Source: Marinococcus sp. PL1-022
GTDB taxonomy: Bacteria > Bacillota > Bacilli > Bacillales > Marinococcaceae
Assembly: GCF_033845285.1 (NCBI RefSeq)
Contig: NZ_JAWXCX010000001.1
Location: 821,495 to 885,494, forward strand
Direction: 5' to 3'
DNA length: 64,000 nt
The position numbers and the translations under genes are program-made. The notes below the pieces were generated by a model that saw only the letters and a program-made list of their open reading frames with translations, did not search any database and had not been told where the DNA came from. This document shows positions 8,834-17,496 of the stretch, one piece after another; position 1 is the first letter of the stretch, and each line of letters begins with the position of its first letter.

Positions 8834-9733
8834 ATGCGGACGATTACATGGAAGGTGCCTGCCGATGCAGAGGGCCGGGAGATAAAAAGGTTTTTGAGCC
8901 AGTATAAGGATGTTTCGCGACGTGTGTGGAAGAAAATTGATACACTCCCCTTGTATATAAACGGGGAACAGGCCCGTGGAAACGACCGGTTAAACGCTGG
9001 GGACGAGCTGCAGATAAGCATTCCATCGGGAACGGTGCCGGCTCATTTTAAAGAGTCCCGGGAGCAGCTGGAGGTGTTGTATGAGGATGAGGACGTAATC
9101 GTCGTCAACAAGCCTGCGGGACTGCCGACGCTTCCAGGTAGAGCAGTAGGGGAGGAATCACTCGCAGGGAGACTTGCCGGCTATCTGCGAAGCAAAAATA
9201 TACATTCTGCCATCCACCCGGTATCAAGGCTCGATCGTGGAACGAGCGGTATCGTGCCATTTGCCTGCCATGCCTACGCTCACTCCCGCATGGAAAAACA
9301 TATGGATGCCGGATCCAGAAAAGAGTACATCGGGATGGTCGAAGGCAGGTGGCCGCAGGAATTTACGTATATCGATGTTCCGATCCGTCCGAGCACGGAG
9401 AGTCTGGTGGAACAAATAGCAGCACCGGACGGCAAAAGAGCTGTGACTACCGCAGAGGTGATCGAAGCACTGCCTGAGCATACCGTTTTAAAGTTTGGGC
9501 TAAAAACCGGACGGACGCATCAAATCCGGGTGCATGCCTCTGCGTCCGGTTTTCCGCTTGCTGGTGATACGCTGTATGGAAATGAAAATGAATATTTGAA
9601 AAGACAGGCGCTGCACGCCTTCCGTCTGGATTTCTTTCATCCGGTACAGGAAACAATGATCACTGTCACGGCTCCGCTCCCTGAAGATATTAATGATTTT
9701 CTGGCTTCTCAGCGGCTGAAGGTATTTAAGTGA
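8834..9733 (+). CDS. RluA-family pseudouridine synthase (YjbO)
   Basis: Converts uridine to pseudouridine in RNA, probably rRNA. The 299-residue protein has an N-terminal S4-like region (about 1-70) and the RluA catalytic core: the HPVSRLDRGTSGIV motif holds the catalytic aspartate (near residue 137), and GRTHQIRVHASASGFPLAGD is the conserved C-terminal motif. The start lies 4 nt after nadK. The last 25 bp overlap the convergent prpE. The exact RNA target cannot be read from sequence. Confidence 0.93.
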   Translation: MRTITWKVPADAEGREIKRFLSQYKDVSRRVWKKIDTLPLYINGEQARGNDRLNAGDELQISIPSGTVPAHFKESREQLEVLYEDEDVIVVNKPAGLPTLPGRAVGEESLAGRLAGYLRSKNIHSAIHPVSRLDRGTSGIVPFACHAYAHSRMEKHMDAGSRKEYIGMVEGRWPQEFTYIDVPIRPSTESLVEQIAAPDGKRAVTTAEVIEALPEHTVLKFGLKTGRTHQIRVHASASGFPLAGDTLYGNENEYLKRQALHAFRLDFFHPVQETMITVTAPLPEDINDFLASQRLKVFK

Positions 9734-10446
9734 TCCGGCTGCAGCGGCATAGTGGAAGGAACCTCGACGAATTCATGCTCCGGGTAACGATAGGCGGTAA
9801 GCTTGTTTCCAAACGAACAGCCCGTATCGATATTTACGGTCCGGCCGACAAGTCTCGCTTCCCATACAGGAGTATGCCCGTAAATGACGAAAGGCCTTCC
9901 GCTGTACGAGGGGGCCCAGTCTATACGCTCAGGTTCGCGATTGGCGTTTAGCTTTGTCGGTCCGTACAAAACGACATTGCGGGCCCTGCGGTCCGTACGG
10001 CCGATCAACTCCTCCTGCATGCCGCCGTGGGACGCAAGAACATTTCCATCGTCGAACAGCTGATACAGCGGTGCCTGTTCAAACAGGTGCATAAATTTCT
10101 GCTTTACCTCCTGCTGCTCGTCCGGTAGAAGTGCTTCCCACTCCTGGATAGTCTTTTCAAGCCCGTGGCCTACCTGGACCGGGCGCCCTAAAAACCAGCG
10201 GTATAGTTTGTCGCAATGGTTTCCGGGCAAATACAGGGCATTTCCGCCTTTAACCATTTGGTCCGTTATACGGATGACCTCTATAGAATTCGGGCCGCGG
10301 TCGGTGATGTCGCCAACGATTATAAGCTGACGGCCACTGGGATGCCTGTAATTTTGATTATGATCATAGCCGAGTTCTGAAAGTATTTCGTTCATTTCGT
10401 GTGCGCAGCCGTGAATGTCGCTGATAAAGTCAAAATGTCTGTTCAC
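9709..10446 (-). CDS. prpE: Bis(5'-nucleosyl)-tetraphosphatase PrpE
   Basis: A calcineurin-like metallophosphatase; B. subtilis PrpE hydrolyses Ap4A symmetrically and acts as a protein phosphatase in spore germination. The 245-residue product shows the metal-binding series DIHGC, GDITDRGPNS, LPGNHC and the C-terminal GHTP motif. The start is GTG 10446 with an AGAGG site 5 nt away. It is convergent with yjbO, overlapping by 25 bp, and occupies the same place as yjbP in B. subtilis. The neighbouring yjbQ antiporter gene of that species is absent here. Confidence 0.92.
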   Translation of the reverse strand: MNRHFDFISDIHGCAHEMNEILSELGYDHNQNYRHPSGRQLIIVGDITDRGPNSIEVIRITDQMVKGGNALYLPGNHCDKLYRWFLGRPVQVGHGLEKTIQEWEALLPDEQQEVKQKFMHLFEQAPLYQLFDDGNVLASHGGMQEELIGRTDRRARNVVLYGPTKLNANREPERIDWAPSYSGRPFVIYGHTPVWEARLVGRTVNIDTGCSFGNKLTAYRYPEHEFVEVPSTMPLQPDHLNTFSR

Positions 10447-10560
10447 TCAGACCTCTCCCCTCTAAAAAATGACGGCTGTTGGACAGCCCTGCGGTTCAAT
10501 GATATAAAGGTAAAGAAATTATTTGATATTGATACAATCATATCTAAAGGAGAGACAACG

Positions 10561-11343
10561 ATGCAATTATCATTAGAAGGAAAAACGTTTGTCATCATGG
10601 GTGTTGCCAATAAAAGAAGCATAGCCTGGGGAGCTGCTGAAAGCCTGGCGGAAGCAGGAGCCGATTTAGTATTTACATACGGACAGCAGCGCACCGAAAA
10701 AAGTGTCAGAAAATTGGCGGATTCGCTGGACCAGAAAGAACCGCTCGTCGTTCAGTGTGATGTTACCAATGACGAACAGATCCGCGAGTGCTTTGCAAAA
10801 ATTAAAGAAGAAACGGGAACGATTCACGGTGTCGTTCATTCCCTGGCTTATGCAAAAAGAGAAGAGCTCGAAGGGGAATACTTGAATGCTACACGTGAAG
10901 GTTTTCTTTTGGCCCAGGAAATCAGCGCGTACTCCTTTACGGCTGTAGCGAAGGCCGTAAAAGAGTTCGATTTAATGACAGAGGGAGGCTCCTTTGTGAC
11001 GATGAGCTACCTCGGGGCAGAGCGGATCGTGAAAAATTATAACGTCATGGGCGTAGCGAAGGCTTCTTTGGAGGCGAGTACCCGCTATTTGGCAAATGAT
11101 CTTGGTGCAGACGACATTAGAGTTAATGCAATCTCAGCCGGTCCGATTCGTACACTGGCAGCTAAAGGCGTTTCCGGCTTTAATGATACCATTAAGGCTA
11201 TGGAGGAGCATGCCCCGCTGCGTCGCACAGTTACCCAAAAAGAAGTCGGAGACACCACTGCCTTTCTGATGAGCGGAATGTCGAGTGGAATTACAGGTGA
11301 AGTTATCCATGTTGACGGAGGCTATCACGCGTACGGTATGTAA
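10561..11343 (+). CDS. fabI: Enoyl-[acyl-carrier-protein] reductase FabI
   Basis: FabI catalyses the last NAD(P)H-dependent reduction of each fatty-acid elongation cycle. The 260-residue protein has the divergent SDR features of FabI: the GVANKRSIAWG cofactor loop, MSYLGAER, the active-site Tyr/Lys pair in YNVMGVAKASLEA, and the substrate loop ISAGPIRTLAAKG. ATG 10561 has an AAAGGAGAG site; the upstream extension of the frame is not needed. I looked for a FapR operator upstream and did not see a convincing one. Standalone gene, as in B. subtilis. Confidence 0.97.
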   Translation: MQLSLEGKTFVIMGVANKRSIAWGAAESLAEAGADLVFTYGQQRTEKSVRKLADSLDQKEPLVVQCDVTNDEQIRECFAKIKEETGTIHGVVHSLAYAKREELEGEYLNATREGFLLAQEISAYSFTAVAKAVKEFDLMTEGGSFVTMSYLGAERIVKNYNVMGVAKASLEASTRYLANDLGADDIRVNAISAGPIRTLAAKGVSGFNDTIKAMEEHAPLRRTVTQKEVGDTTAFLMSGMSSGITGEVIHVDGGYHAYGM

Positions 11344-11491
11344 AAGCAGATCTGCAGAAACATGGCGAGTACTGCATTATTACCATTTAATAACGGGTTG
11401 AAATGCTTAATATATGGAATAAAGGGTAAAGAATACTAGTGATCATTTTTTCAGCAATCCATGCTTGTAAACAGTGGAGGAGGGGCTGAAC

Positions 11492-11716
11492 ATGGCACTT
11501 GTAGTTCCATATATTAATGCATCAGCCGTTAATTATGCCAATCGCCAGCAGCCGCCGGCTAAGCCGGGAGTACACCGCGTGCAGCGGGTGCAGCCGGTAG
11601 AACCGAAACGATATTCGAGTGAGCAGCAGGAAGCTTATAAGGCACTCGAAAAGAGGCATGGGCGTATTTTAGAAGAAGAAAATAAAAAAGGGCGGCGCAT
11701 TCATACGCTTGCCTGA
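11492..11716 (+). CDS. Small hypothetical protein, 74 aa
   Basis: I do not recognise this protein. It begins MALVVPYINASAVNYANR and is rich in Gln, Arg, Pro and Lys; the C-terminal half (SSEQQEAYKALEKRHGRI) looks helical and strongly charged. There is no signal peptide or membrane segment. A strong GGAGGAGGGG site lies 6 nt before ATG 11492, which supports expression. It has its own terminator (11716-11750) and is followed by the HNH gene with separate signals. Confidence 0.6.
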   Translation: MALVVPYINASAVNYANRQQPPAKPGVHRVQRVQPVEPKRYSSEQQEAYKALEKRHGRILEEENKKGRRIHTLA

Positions 11717-11750
11717 GAGAGCTGCCGTCCGGCAGTTCTCTTTTTATTTT
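11716..11750 (+). terminator. Terminator after the 74-aa gene
   Basis: The stem 11717-11726 / 11731-11740 is followed by TTTTTATTTT. Confidence 0.85.
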
Positions 11751-11769
11751 GGAAAAGGAGGGAAAGTGG

Positions 11770-12069
11770 TTGAAACAGGAAAAATCGGTGGGGACGTGCG
11801 AGCTTTGCGGAAGAGAAGAAGTCGAACGCACGGTGCACCACCTGGTGCCAAAGGATGAAGGAGGAACGCACGGGGCCACTGCCTGGCTGTGCAAAGCCTG
11901 TCACAGGCAGATACATGCTTTATACAGTAATAAAGAACTGGCAGTAAGGCTGAGCACGATCGAACAGCTGCGGGCCGATGAAAAAATCTGGAGGTTTATT
12001 AAATGGATACGAAAGCAGCGGGGAGAAAAAAGGGTGAAGGTAAGACGGTCGAAAACGAAAAAAAGGTGA
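11770..12069 (+). CDS. HNH-type zinc-finger protein (YisB-like)
   Basis: A 99-residue protein with an HNH endonuclease-like core. It has two CxxC pairs (CELCGR near residue 10 and CKACHRQIHALY near residue 43) flanking the HHLVPKDEGG segment, which carries the characteristic histidine pair. The C terminus is very basic (RKQRGEKRVKVRRSKTKKR), suggesting nucleic-acid binding. It resembles B. subtilis YisB. TTG 11770 is chosen as start because AAGGAGGG sits 7 nt before it; a TTG at 11749 lacks a site. Nuclease activity is inferred from the fold only. Confidence 0.75.
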   Translation: MKQEKSVGTCELCGREEVERTVHHLVPKDEGGTHGATAWLCKACHRQIHALYSNKELAVRLSTIEQLRADEKIWRFIKWIRKQRGEKRVKVRRSKTKKR

Positions 12070-12084
12070 GCATCTCTGCTCACC
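12059..12084 (-). terminator. Terminator of the yjcH-yjcF-like pair
   Basis: On the minus strand GGTGAGCA-GAGA-TGCTCACC is followed by a T run. The hairpin overlaps the stop codon of the acetyltransferase gene. Confidence 0.8.
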
Positions 12085-12511
12085 AGCTAAGGGACTTTTT
12101 CATTTCAACATGGGGGATGCCGGCATCCATAAACTCTCCGGACGTGACTTCGTATCCTAGGGATTGATAAAAGCCGGAAGCGTATTTTTGTGCATTAAGC
12201 TTCATGACGGGCTTTTCCATTTCCAGAGCTTTATATTCCATGGCCTGCATGAGCAGACGTCCGCTTCCAGTGCCACGGAAGGAAGCATAAATACATACAC
12301 GCTCCGCTTTAGCATACTCCTCTTCAAACCGGATCCGTGATGCTCCAATGGCCCGTTCGCCGTCATATACGACGAAATGGATGGCCTCTTCTTCAAATTC
12401 ATCAATTTCTTCTTCCTCGGGCACGTTCTGTTCCTCGACAAAAACCTCAAAACGGACCCGGAAGGCATCTTCAAGCTGCTGCCTGTTACTGACTTCGTAC
12501 ACTTCAATCAT
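12080..12511 (-). CDS. GNAT acetyltransferase (YjcF-like)
   Basis: A 143-residue member of the GNAT N-acetyltransferase family, close in appearance to B. subtilis YjcF. It shows the N-terminal RFEVFVEEQNVPEEEEIDEFE segment typical of the ElaA/YjcF group, the acetyl-CoA loop FRGTGSGRLLMQAME, and the C-terminal LNAQKYASGFYQSLGYE strand-helix. Substrate unknown. ATG 12511 has a GAAAGGAC site and follows the esterase gene by 16 nt, so the two are one operon. In B. subtilis yjcF and yjcH flank yjcG, which is missing here. Confidence 0.85.
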   Translation of the reverse strand: MIEVYEVSNRQQLEDAFRVRFEVFVEEQNVPEEEEIDEFEEEAIHFVVYDGERAIGASRIRFEEEYAKAERVCIYASFRGTGSGRLLMQAMEYKALEMEKPVMKLNAQKYASGFYQSLGYEVTSGEFMDAGIPHVEMKKSLSW

Positions 12512-12527
12512 AAAATGCAGTCCTTTC

Positions 12528-13253
12528 TCAATCCAGTTCAATATCAAACATATAAGCAAGCGAATGAAGCACGTCCTGCTCCCACACCTTCCATAAATGC
12601 CCGCCCTCGAGCTCTTTATAATGATAGTGGGACGCCTTGGCCGAAAGGTATTCGTACAAATCACGGTTTGGTTTTAGAAAATCTTCGACCGTACCGGCCG
12701 TCGTATCTACCTCCTGCTCTTTTGTACCAATAGTGTGGTACATCGTAAAGGAAGGCCAGTCCTCCGAGTTTTTCAGGGCGTTGAATACGGTGTCGTTAAC
12801 AAGCGGTGAATGCATCACGACCCGCTGAAAAATGTTAGGATAACGAAGAGCAGCCATTAAAGACACCGTGCCGCCGAGTGAATCGCCAAGCAGTGTTCTT
12901 TCCTGAGGCGAGGATCCCGCGTGATACTCTTTTTCCATAAATGGAAGGAGTTCTGAGGCCATAAATTGAAGGTAATCAGTGTGGCCGTCCTCATCGGGAT
13001 GGTACCAGTTTCTGCGCTGGCGCACAGAAGGATAGGGGACGCCTACGATGACGGTGTCGGGAGCACCTTCCTCCATCGCCTGTTCGGCGTAGCGGACTAA
13101 ATGGCCGAGCCGGAAGTAATCCTTGCCGTCCTGGGCAATAATTAAATGATATGTAGACATAGGAGTGAATCCATCCGGGGTGTAGATACGTAAATCAAAA
13201 GAGTGATCCAATATTTCACTGTGAAATGTGACATCCTGCTGGGTACCGTCCAT
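12528..13253 (-). CDS. Esterase-family alpha/beta hydrolase (YjcH-like)
   Basis: A 241-residue member of the esterase D/Fes-like alpha/beta hydrolases. The nucleophile elbow is GDSLGGT (serine near residue 119), preceded by the QRRNWYHP segment; a late histidine sits in ELEGGHLWKVWEQ. It resembles B. subtilis YjcH. No signal peptide, so probably cytosolic. ATG 13253 follows a GAAAGGATTG site. First gene of a two-gene operon with the acetyltransferase. Substrate not predictable. Confidence 0.82.
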   Translation of the reverse strand: MDGTQQDVTFHSEILDHSFDLRIYTPDGFTPMSTYHLIIAQDGKDYFRLGHLVRYAEQAMEEGAPDTVIVGVPYPSVRQRRNWYHPDEDGHTDYLQFMASELLPFMEKEYHAGSSPQERTLLGDSLGGTVSLMAALRYPNIFQRVVMHSPLVNDTVFNALKNSEDWPSFTMYHTIGTKEQEVDTTAGTVEDFLKPNRDLYEYLSAKASHYHYKELEGGHLWKVWEQDVLHSLAYMFDIELD

Positions 13254-13380
13254 GACGTTTCACAATCCTTTCATAGGGAAATAGTATTAGTGAAGTCCCT
13301 TATTGTTGCAATAGCTATTGTAACATAATTTTAAGGGCTTTTATGTATTCCGGATTGCACTCGATAAAGGAGGCAGCAAT

Positions 13381-13935
13381 ATGACTAAAGAAAAAGTATC
13401 AAGTGAAAAAGTAGAAAAAGCAGCAAGGGATATGCTCGAGGAGCGCGGAGTTTCCCTTCAGGACATTGCAGATATCGTATATAATATGCAGGCAAAATAT
13501 GCTCCGAATCTGACGATGGATGACTGCCTGGAAAGCGTGGATGCTGTATTGTATAAAAGGGAAATCCAGCATGCTATCCTGGTGGGCGTGGAAATTGACA
13601 AGCTGGCTGAAAATAACCAGCTGTCCGAGCCGCTGCAGTCACTGGTTGATACGGATGAAGGCTTATTTGGTATTGATGAGACAGTGGCGCTTGGTTCGGT
13701 ATTTGGGTTCGGGAGTATAGCCGTTACTACATTTGGATATTTGGATAAAGCCAAGGACGGTATTATTAACGAACTGGACACAAGCGAAGATAAAGTGCAC
13801 ACCTTTTTGGATGATCTGGTCGCAAGCATTGCATCGAGTGCTTCTGCACGTCTTGCACACCGGATGCGTGACAAGGAAGAAGAGCGCACGAGCAGGCAGA
13901 TTAAACACCGGGAAGATGAAGAACTGATCGGCTGA
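13381..13935 (+). CDS. Phosphatidylglycerophosphatase A (YutG-like)
   Basis: PgpA-family protein that would dephosphorylate phosphatidylglycerophosphate in phospholipid synthesis. The 184-residue product matches the YutG subfamily. An N-terminal helical extension (residues 1-55) is followed by the core with ALVGVEIDKLAEN-type and GIDETVALGSVFGFGSIAVTTFGYLDKAK segments. Only one or two hydrophobic stretches are obvious, so this is the soluble-looking Gram-positive variant. AAAGGAGGCAG precedes ATG 13381, and a strong terminator follows. Confidence 0.82.
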   Translation: MTKEKVSSEKVEKAARDMLEERGVSLQDIADIVYNMQAKYAPNLTMDDCLESVDAVLYKREIQHAILVGVEIDKLAENNQLSEPLQSLVDTDEGLFGIDETVALGSVFGFGSIAVTTFGYLDKAKDGIINELDTSEDKVHTFLDDLVASIASSASARLAHRMRDKEEERTSRQIKHREDEELIG

Positions 13936-13948
13936 AAAAATCATGAGT

Positions 13949-13980
13949 AACCCCGCAGTTTTTCGGCTGCGGGGTTTTTG
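13949..13980 (+). terminator. Terminator after pgpA
   Basis: CCCCGCAG pairs with CTGCGGGG, followed by TTTTTG. Confidence 0.9.
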
Positions 13981-13998
13981 TGCGGATGATCATTGTGC

Positions 13999-14027
13999 TT
14001 AACAAATAAAACGATTGGGAGTACAAT
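13999..14027 (+). promoter_or_regulatory. Sigma-A promoter of the 61-aa gene
   Basis: TTAACA (13999-14004) and TACAAT (14022-14027) with a 17-bp spacer, about 50 nt before the GTG start. Confidence 0.6.
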
Positions 14028-14078
14028 TATGTAGAGAAAAAGCAATTATAAATATAAGGTAAAGGGGTAGAAATTCTA

Positions 14079-14264
14079 GTGCAAGAAACCAAACCACGCT
14101 GGATATACTGGAAAAAGACCTTCCATTCAAAGTTTCAGGCCGGCTGTCTCAAAGCAAAGCTGGAGGAAAACTGGCACAACGGATATGAACTGGGACCACT
14201 CGTAGAAATAAGAAAGCTGCGCTCCAATAAATATGTGGTGCGATATACGTACGATGAAGCTTAA
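14079..14264 (+). CDS. Small hypothetical protein, 61 aa
   Basis: Not recognised. A 61-residue basic, tryptophan-rich protein (PRWIYWKKTF at the N terminus) with no cysteine pair beyond a single CLKAKL cysteine and no membrane segment. It starts at GTG 14079 after an AAGGGGTAG site. It has its own good sigma-A promoter and sits upstream of a long palindromic hairpin, which supports its being a real gene. Confidence 0.55.
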   Translation: MQETKPRWIYWKKTFHSKFQAGCLKAKLEENWHNGYELGPLVEIRKLRSNKYVVRYTYDEA

Positions 14265-14310
14265 AGCTTACACATACAGCTTCACGAAAAATAGATTGAA
14301 TAAGAAAAGG

Positions 14311-14349
14311 TAAGAGCCGTTTTATGCCCTGGGCATAAAACGGCTCTTA
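14311..14349. terminator. Long palindrome between convergent genes
   Basis: A perfect 19-bp inverted repeat around a single T. On the minus strand it continues into CCTTTTCTTATT, so it probably terminates the SDR gene. Confidence 0.7.
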
Positions 14350-14360
14350 GTTATGACAAG

Positions 14361-15182
14361 CTATTCAGTGCTTTCCTTCCATCCTTGTTCAAACAGCATT
14401 TTTCCCGGCCAGGTGTAGGCCATCAGCCCACCATCAGCTAAAATAGTTTCCCCAGTAACAAAGGAGCTGTCGTCCGAGGCAAGAAAAAGAGCTACCGTGG
14501 CCATTTCCCTTGGATCTCCAAGGCGCCCCATCGGAGTGACCCATTTTTGTGCCTCGCGGAACTGCCGGCCGCTTTCTTCCTCCTGGCTGCCGGCAAGATC
14601 ATCAATCAACGGAGTTTCAATAGTCCCTGGGGCGAGAGCATTCGCCCTGATTTTATTACGTCCGTAATCAATCGCCATTGCTTTTGTCATATTTGTAATA
14701 CCGCCCTTGGCCGCGTTATAGCCTGAACGGTCCAAGTCGGCAGCAAGCCCCGACATGGAAGAGACATTGATTATAGAACCGCCTTTTTCAAGCATTAACG
14801 GTATAATATATTTGCTCACTAAAAAGGTTCCCCGCAGATCAACACTCATGATCTGGTCGAACAATTCCACTGGATATTCATGAAGCTTGCCTCCCTCCTG
14901 ATCAATACCGGCGTTGTTGAACAAAATATCGATGGTTCCGTAAGTATTGTTCATATGCTCTGCAAACTCCTGAACGCTTGATTCGCTTGAAACGTCGAGC
15001 TTAACAGAAGCAGCTTTTCCGTTATTATTATTGATGGAAGAGACAGTCTCATACAAATCGCTTTCATTCACATCGGCACAAATGACCTCTGCTCCTTCTT
15101 CAGCAAATACCGCCGCAGTGGCTTTTCCAATTCCGTTCGCGGCGCCAGTTATAACTGCTGTTTTTCCGTTTAATTTCCCCAT
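14361..15182 (-). CDS. Short-chain dehydrogenase/reductase
   Basis: A classical SDR of 273 residues. The cofactor motif GAANGIGKA lies near residue 12, NNAG near residue 89, the catalytic serine in INVSSMSG, and the YxxxK pair in SGYNAAKGG near residue 155. An acidic residue after the second strand (CADVNE) suggests NAD(H) preference. Substrate unknown; the family includes glucose 1-dehydrogenases and many sugar or alcohol dehydrogenases. ATG 15182 has a GAAAGGAGAC site 7 nt upstream. Monocistronic. Confidence 0.9.
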   Translation of the reverse strand: MGKLNGKTAVITGAANGIGKATAAVFAEEGAEVICADVNESDLYETVSSINNNNGKAASVKLDVSSESSVQEFAEHMNNTYGTIDILFNNAGIDQEGGKLHEYPVELFDQIMSVDLRGTFLVSKYIIPLMLEKGGSIINVSSMSGLAADLDRSGYNAAKGGITNMTKAMAIDYGRNKIRANALAPGTIETPLIDDLAGSQEEESGRQFREAQKWVTPMGRLGDPREMATVALFLASDDSSFVTGETILADGGLMAYTWPGKMLFEQGWKESTE

Positions 15183-15364
15183 GGATATGTCTCCTTTCAA
15201 AAATAGCAGGTATCAGCCTGGTACTAATACCTGTTCCAGTCTCCTGGTAAACATTTGTAAACGAATGCATAAAATGATTTTATATATTTGCATCAAATAA
15301 AGAACGGCGGCATAATTTTAGGGAGAGCATAAAAATCGTTAGAACACAGAAAAGAGGAAGACTG

Positions 15365-16750
15365 ATGAAACGTATTACCGTAGTCGGCGGGGGAATTACA
15401 GGGCTTACCGTTCTGTATTACCTGCAGAAATGGAAGCTGGAAAGCAGCAGCGATATTGAATTGACACTCGTGGAAAAAGAAGATAAAGCAGGCGGTAAAA
15501 TACGGACCGTCCATCATGAAGATTTTATTATGGAGACGGGGGCGGATTCTGTTGTAGCCAGGCACAGCGCGGTGCTTTCGCTGGTTAAAGAAATAGGTCT
15601 TGAAGAAGAAATGGTGTATAACAGCACCGGAGTGTCATACCTGTATGTAAAAGACCAGCTGTACCCGCTCCCAAAGGATGCAGTCTTTGGCATTCCATCA
15701 GGACCTGTGTCGCTTTTAAAAAGTCCGCTTATTTCCTGGAAAGGAAAGGCCCAGGCACTTGGGGACTACGTAAAAAGGAATAAAAATTTTACGAAAGAAA
15801 GCTCAGTAGGGGAGTTTCTCGAATCCTTCCTGGGCCGTGAACTGGTGAAAAATCAGATTGCACCGGTTTTGTCCGGCGTGTACTCGGGGGATATTTACTC
15901 CCTTACTATGGCATCGACGCTGCCGTATCTGGTGGATTATAAAAATGATTTTGGAAGCATCATGCGGGGAGTTGCTAAAAACAAAAAAGCGTTCGGAGCG
16001 GGGGCAGGAAAAAAATTCATTTCCTTTCGAAATGGTTTGTCTTCGCTGCCGGAGGCGCTGCTTTCAAAGCTAACCGATACAGAGGTGCTGTTAGAACGGC
16101 AGGTGGAGCATATTACAAAGAAAGGGGAAGCGTATCAGGTGAAGCTTGACAGCGGAGAAAGCCTGGACACTGATGCTGTAGTTATAGCTGCGCCTCACCG
16201 GACTGCGGCGGAGATACTGCAGGATGAAGAAATGACAAAGATATTTAATCAGTTCCAAAGCTCATCTCTATTAAGTGTATATGCTGGTTTTTCCCTGCCG
16301 CCGGACAGTCTGCCAAGGGACGGGACGGGGTTTATCGTTTCTGAAAACAGCGACCTTGAATGTAATGCGTGCACATGGAGCAACCGGAAATGGACGCATA
16401 CGTCGAAAGGGGAAAACGTGCTGGTGCGTTTGTTTTACAAAAGCTCCAAGCCTGCGTATCAGCGAATGCAGGAAGGTGGAGAAGAACTGATAAAGCAGAC
16501 AGCGCTAAACGACCTGAAAAAAAGCCTGCATATCGAACAGCAGCCTGTAAGTCTTGAAGTAACAGACTGGGAACAGCTGATGCCAAACTATCATATTGGG
16601 CATAAGGCAGCTGTTGAGGAGCTTGAAGGGCTGCTGAAGGAGAAATTTCCAGGCATTTATGTGGCCGGTGCTTCATATTACGGGGTTGGTATCGGAGCCT
16701 GTATTCAAAACGGGGTAAATACGGCAGAAGCTCTGTACAAATATATTTAA
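15365..16750 (+). CDS. hemY: Coproporphyrinogen III oxidase (HemY/CgoX)
   Basis: FAD-dependent enzyme of heme synthesis. In Gram-positive bacteria it oxidises coproporphyrinogen III to coproporphyrin III. The 461-residue product begins with the dinucleotide-binding VVGGGITGLTVLYYL motif, followed by VEKEDKAGGKIRT and METGADSVVA, and ends with the FAD motif YVAGASYYGVGIGACIQNG. Length is normal. It is not linked to hemE and hemH here, which are usually its operon partners in Bacillus. GAGGAAG precedes ATG 15365. Confidence 0.94.
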   Translation: MKRITVVGGGITGLTVLYYLQKWKLESSSDIELTLVEKEDKAGGKIRTVHHEDFIMETGADSVVARHSAVLSLVKEIGLEEEMVYNSTGVSYLYVKDQLYPLPKDAVFGIPSGPVSLLKSPLISWKGKAQALGDYVKRNKNFTKESSVGEFLESFLGRELVKNQIAPVLSGVYSGDIYSLTMASTLPYLVDYKNDFGSIMRGVAKNKKAFGAGAGKKFISFRNGLSSLPEALLSKLTDTEVLLERQVEHITKKGEAYQVKLDSGESLDTDAVVIAAPHRTAAEILQDEEMTKIFNQFQSSSLLSVYAGFSLPPDSLPRDGTGFIVSENSDLECNACTWSNRKWTHTSKGENVLVRLFYKSSKPAYQRMQEGGEELIKQTALNDLKKSLHIEQQPVSLEVTDWEQLMPNYHIGHKAAVEELEGLLKEKFPGIYVAGASYYGVGIGACIQNGVNTAEALYKYI

Positions 16751-16751
16751 A

Positions 16752-16786
16752 AAGCACGCCTCTTCCATCGGGAAAGGGCGTGCTTC
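16752..16786. terminator. Terminator between hemY and the Nudix gene
   Basis: GCACGCC (16754-16760) pairs with GGCGTGC (16777-16783), with an inner TTCC/GGAA stem. The T run is on the minus-strand side. Confidence 0.75.
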
Positions 16787-16787
16787 A

Positions 16788-17255
16788 TTACGTATCAATT
16801 GAATGCCTGTGGTGCAGGTAATCCTTCATAACCGCCTGCTGGCCGTCTACGATTGTTTCAGGCAGGGCCGAAGGGTCCAGGAAAGCCACCGATGCTGACT
16901 CATTAGGATCAGGCTGGATGGTGCCTTCTAAATGTTCAGCGGTATAGGCAACAATTACACAGTAAAAAGGGTCCCCGTTCGGTGCAATCACAAACGTATC
17001 CTCCCCGGAGTAAACATTAAAAAGACGGAGGCCTTGGGCTCGGAGACCAGTTTCTTCCAGGGTTTCCCGCACGGCTGTTTCTTCAGCTGCTTCCCCGAGC
17101 TCCATTAAACCTCCGGGAAAGCTCCAGCTCCCCGGAGGACTGGTTCTTTCCTGCAGCAAAATACGGCCTTCATCGTTTTCTGCAATAACGAGAGCGCCTA
17201 CGAGAATTACTGTTTCTTTTCCGACGAGCCGCCTTAAATTTTCTACATATCCCAT
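16788..17255 (-). CDS. Nudix hydrolase
   Basis: A 155-residue Nudix-fold pyrophosphohydrolase. The Nudix box is complete at about residues 48-70: G, five residues, E, seven residues, RE, then LEETGL. It is preceded by WSFPGGLMELG. A substrate such as a nucleotide sugar or oxidised nucleotide is possible but not readable. ATG 17255 follows a very G-rich site (GAGAGGGGGGG). Single gene, convergent to hemY. Confidence 0.9.
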   Translation of the reverse strand: MGYVENLRRLVGKETVILVGALVIAENDEGRILLQERTSPPGSWSFPGGLMELGEAAEETAVRETLEETGLRAQGLRLFNVYSGEDTFVIAPNGDPFYCVIVAYTAEHLEGTIQPDPNESASVAFLDPSALPETIVDGQQAVMKDYLHHRHSIDT

Positions 17256-17496
17256 ATGCCCCCCCCTCTCCGTGATATTTTCTCTACCATATCATGAAAA
17301 TATGAGCAGGAGAAAACCAGTATTCATATTCATACGTAAAAATATGGTATGTTAAAGTGAAAGAATCAATCATACCCGGAATGGAAATACATTTCGCCGT
17401 TATTGCAGGAAAAATACTGTATAAACTGATCAAAAACCGGGAACAATACATTAAAAGCAGGAAATCGAGAGCAAAGTAACAGGGGGGGACGCTTGT

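Noticed and set aside
10447-10560. FapR operator upstream of fabI
   Set aside because: No inverted TTAGTACC-like repeat is visible in this 114-bp region.
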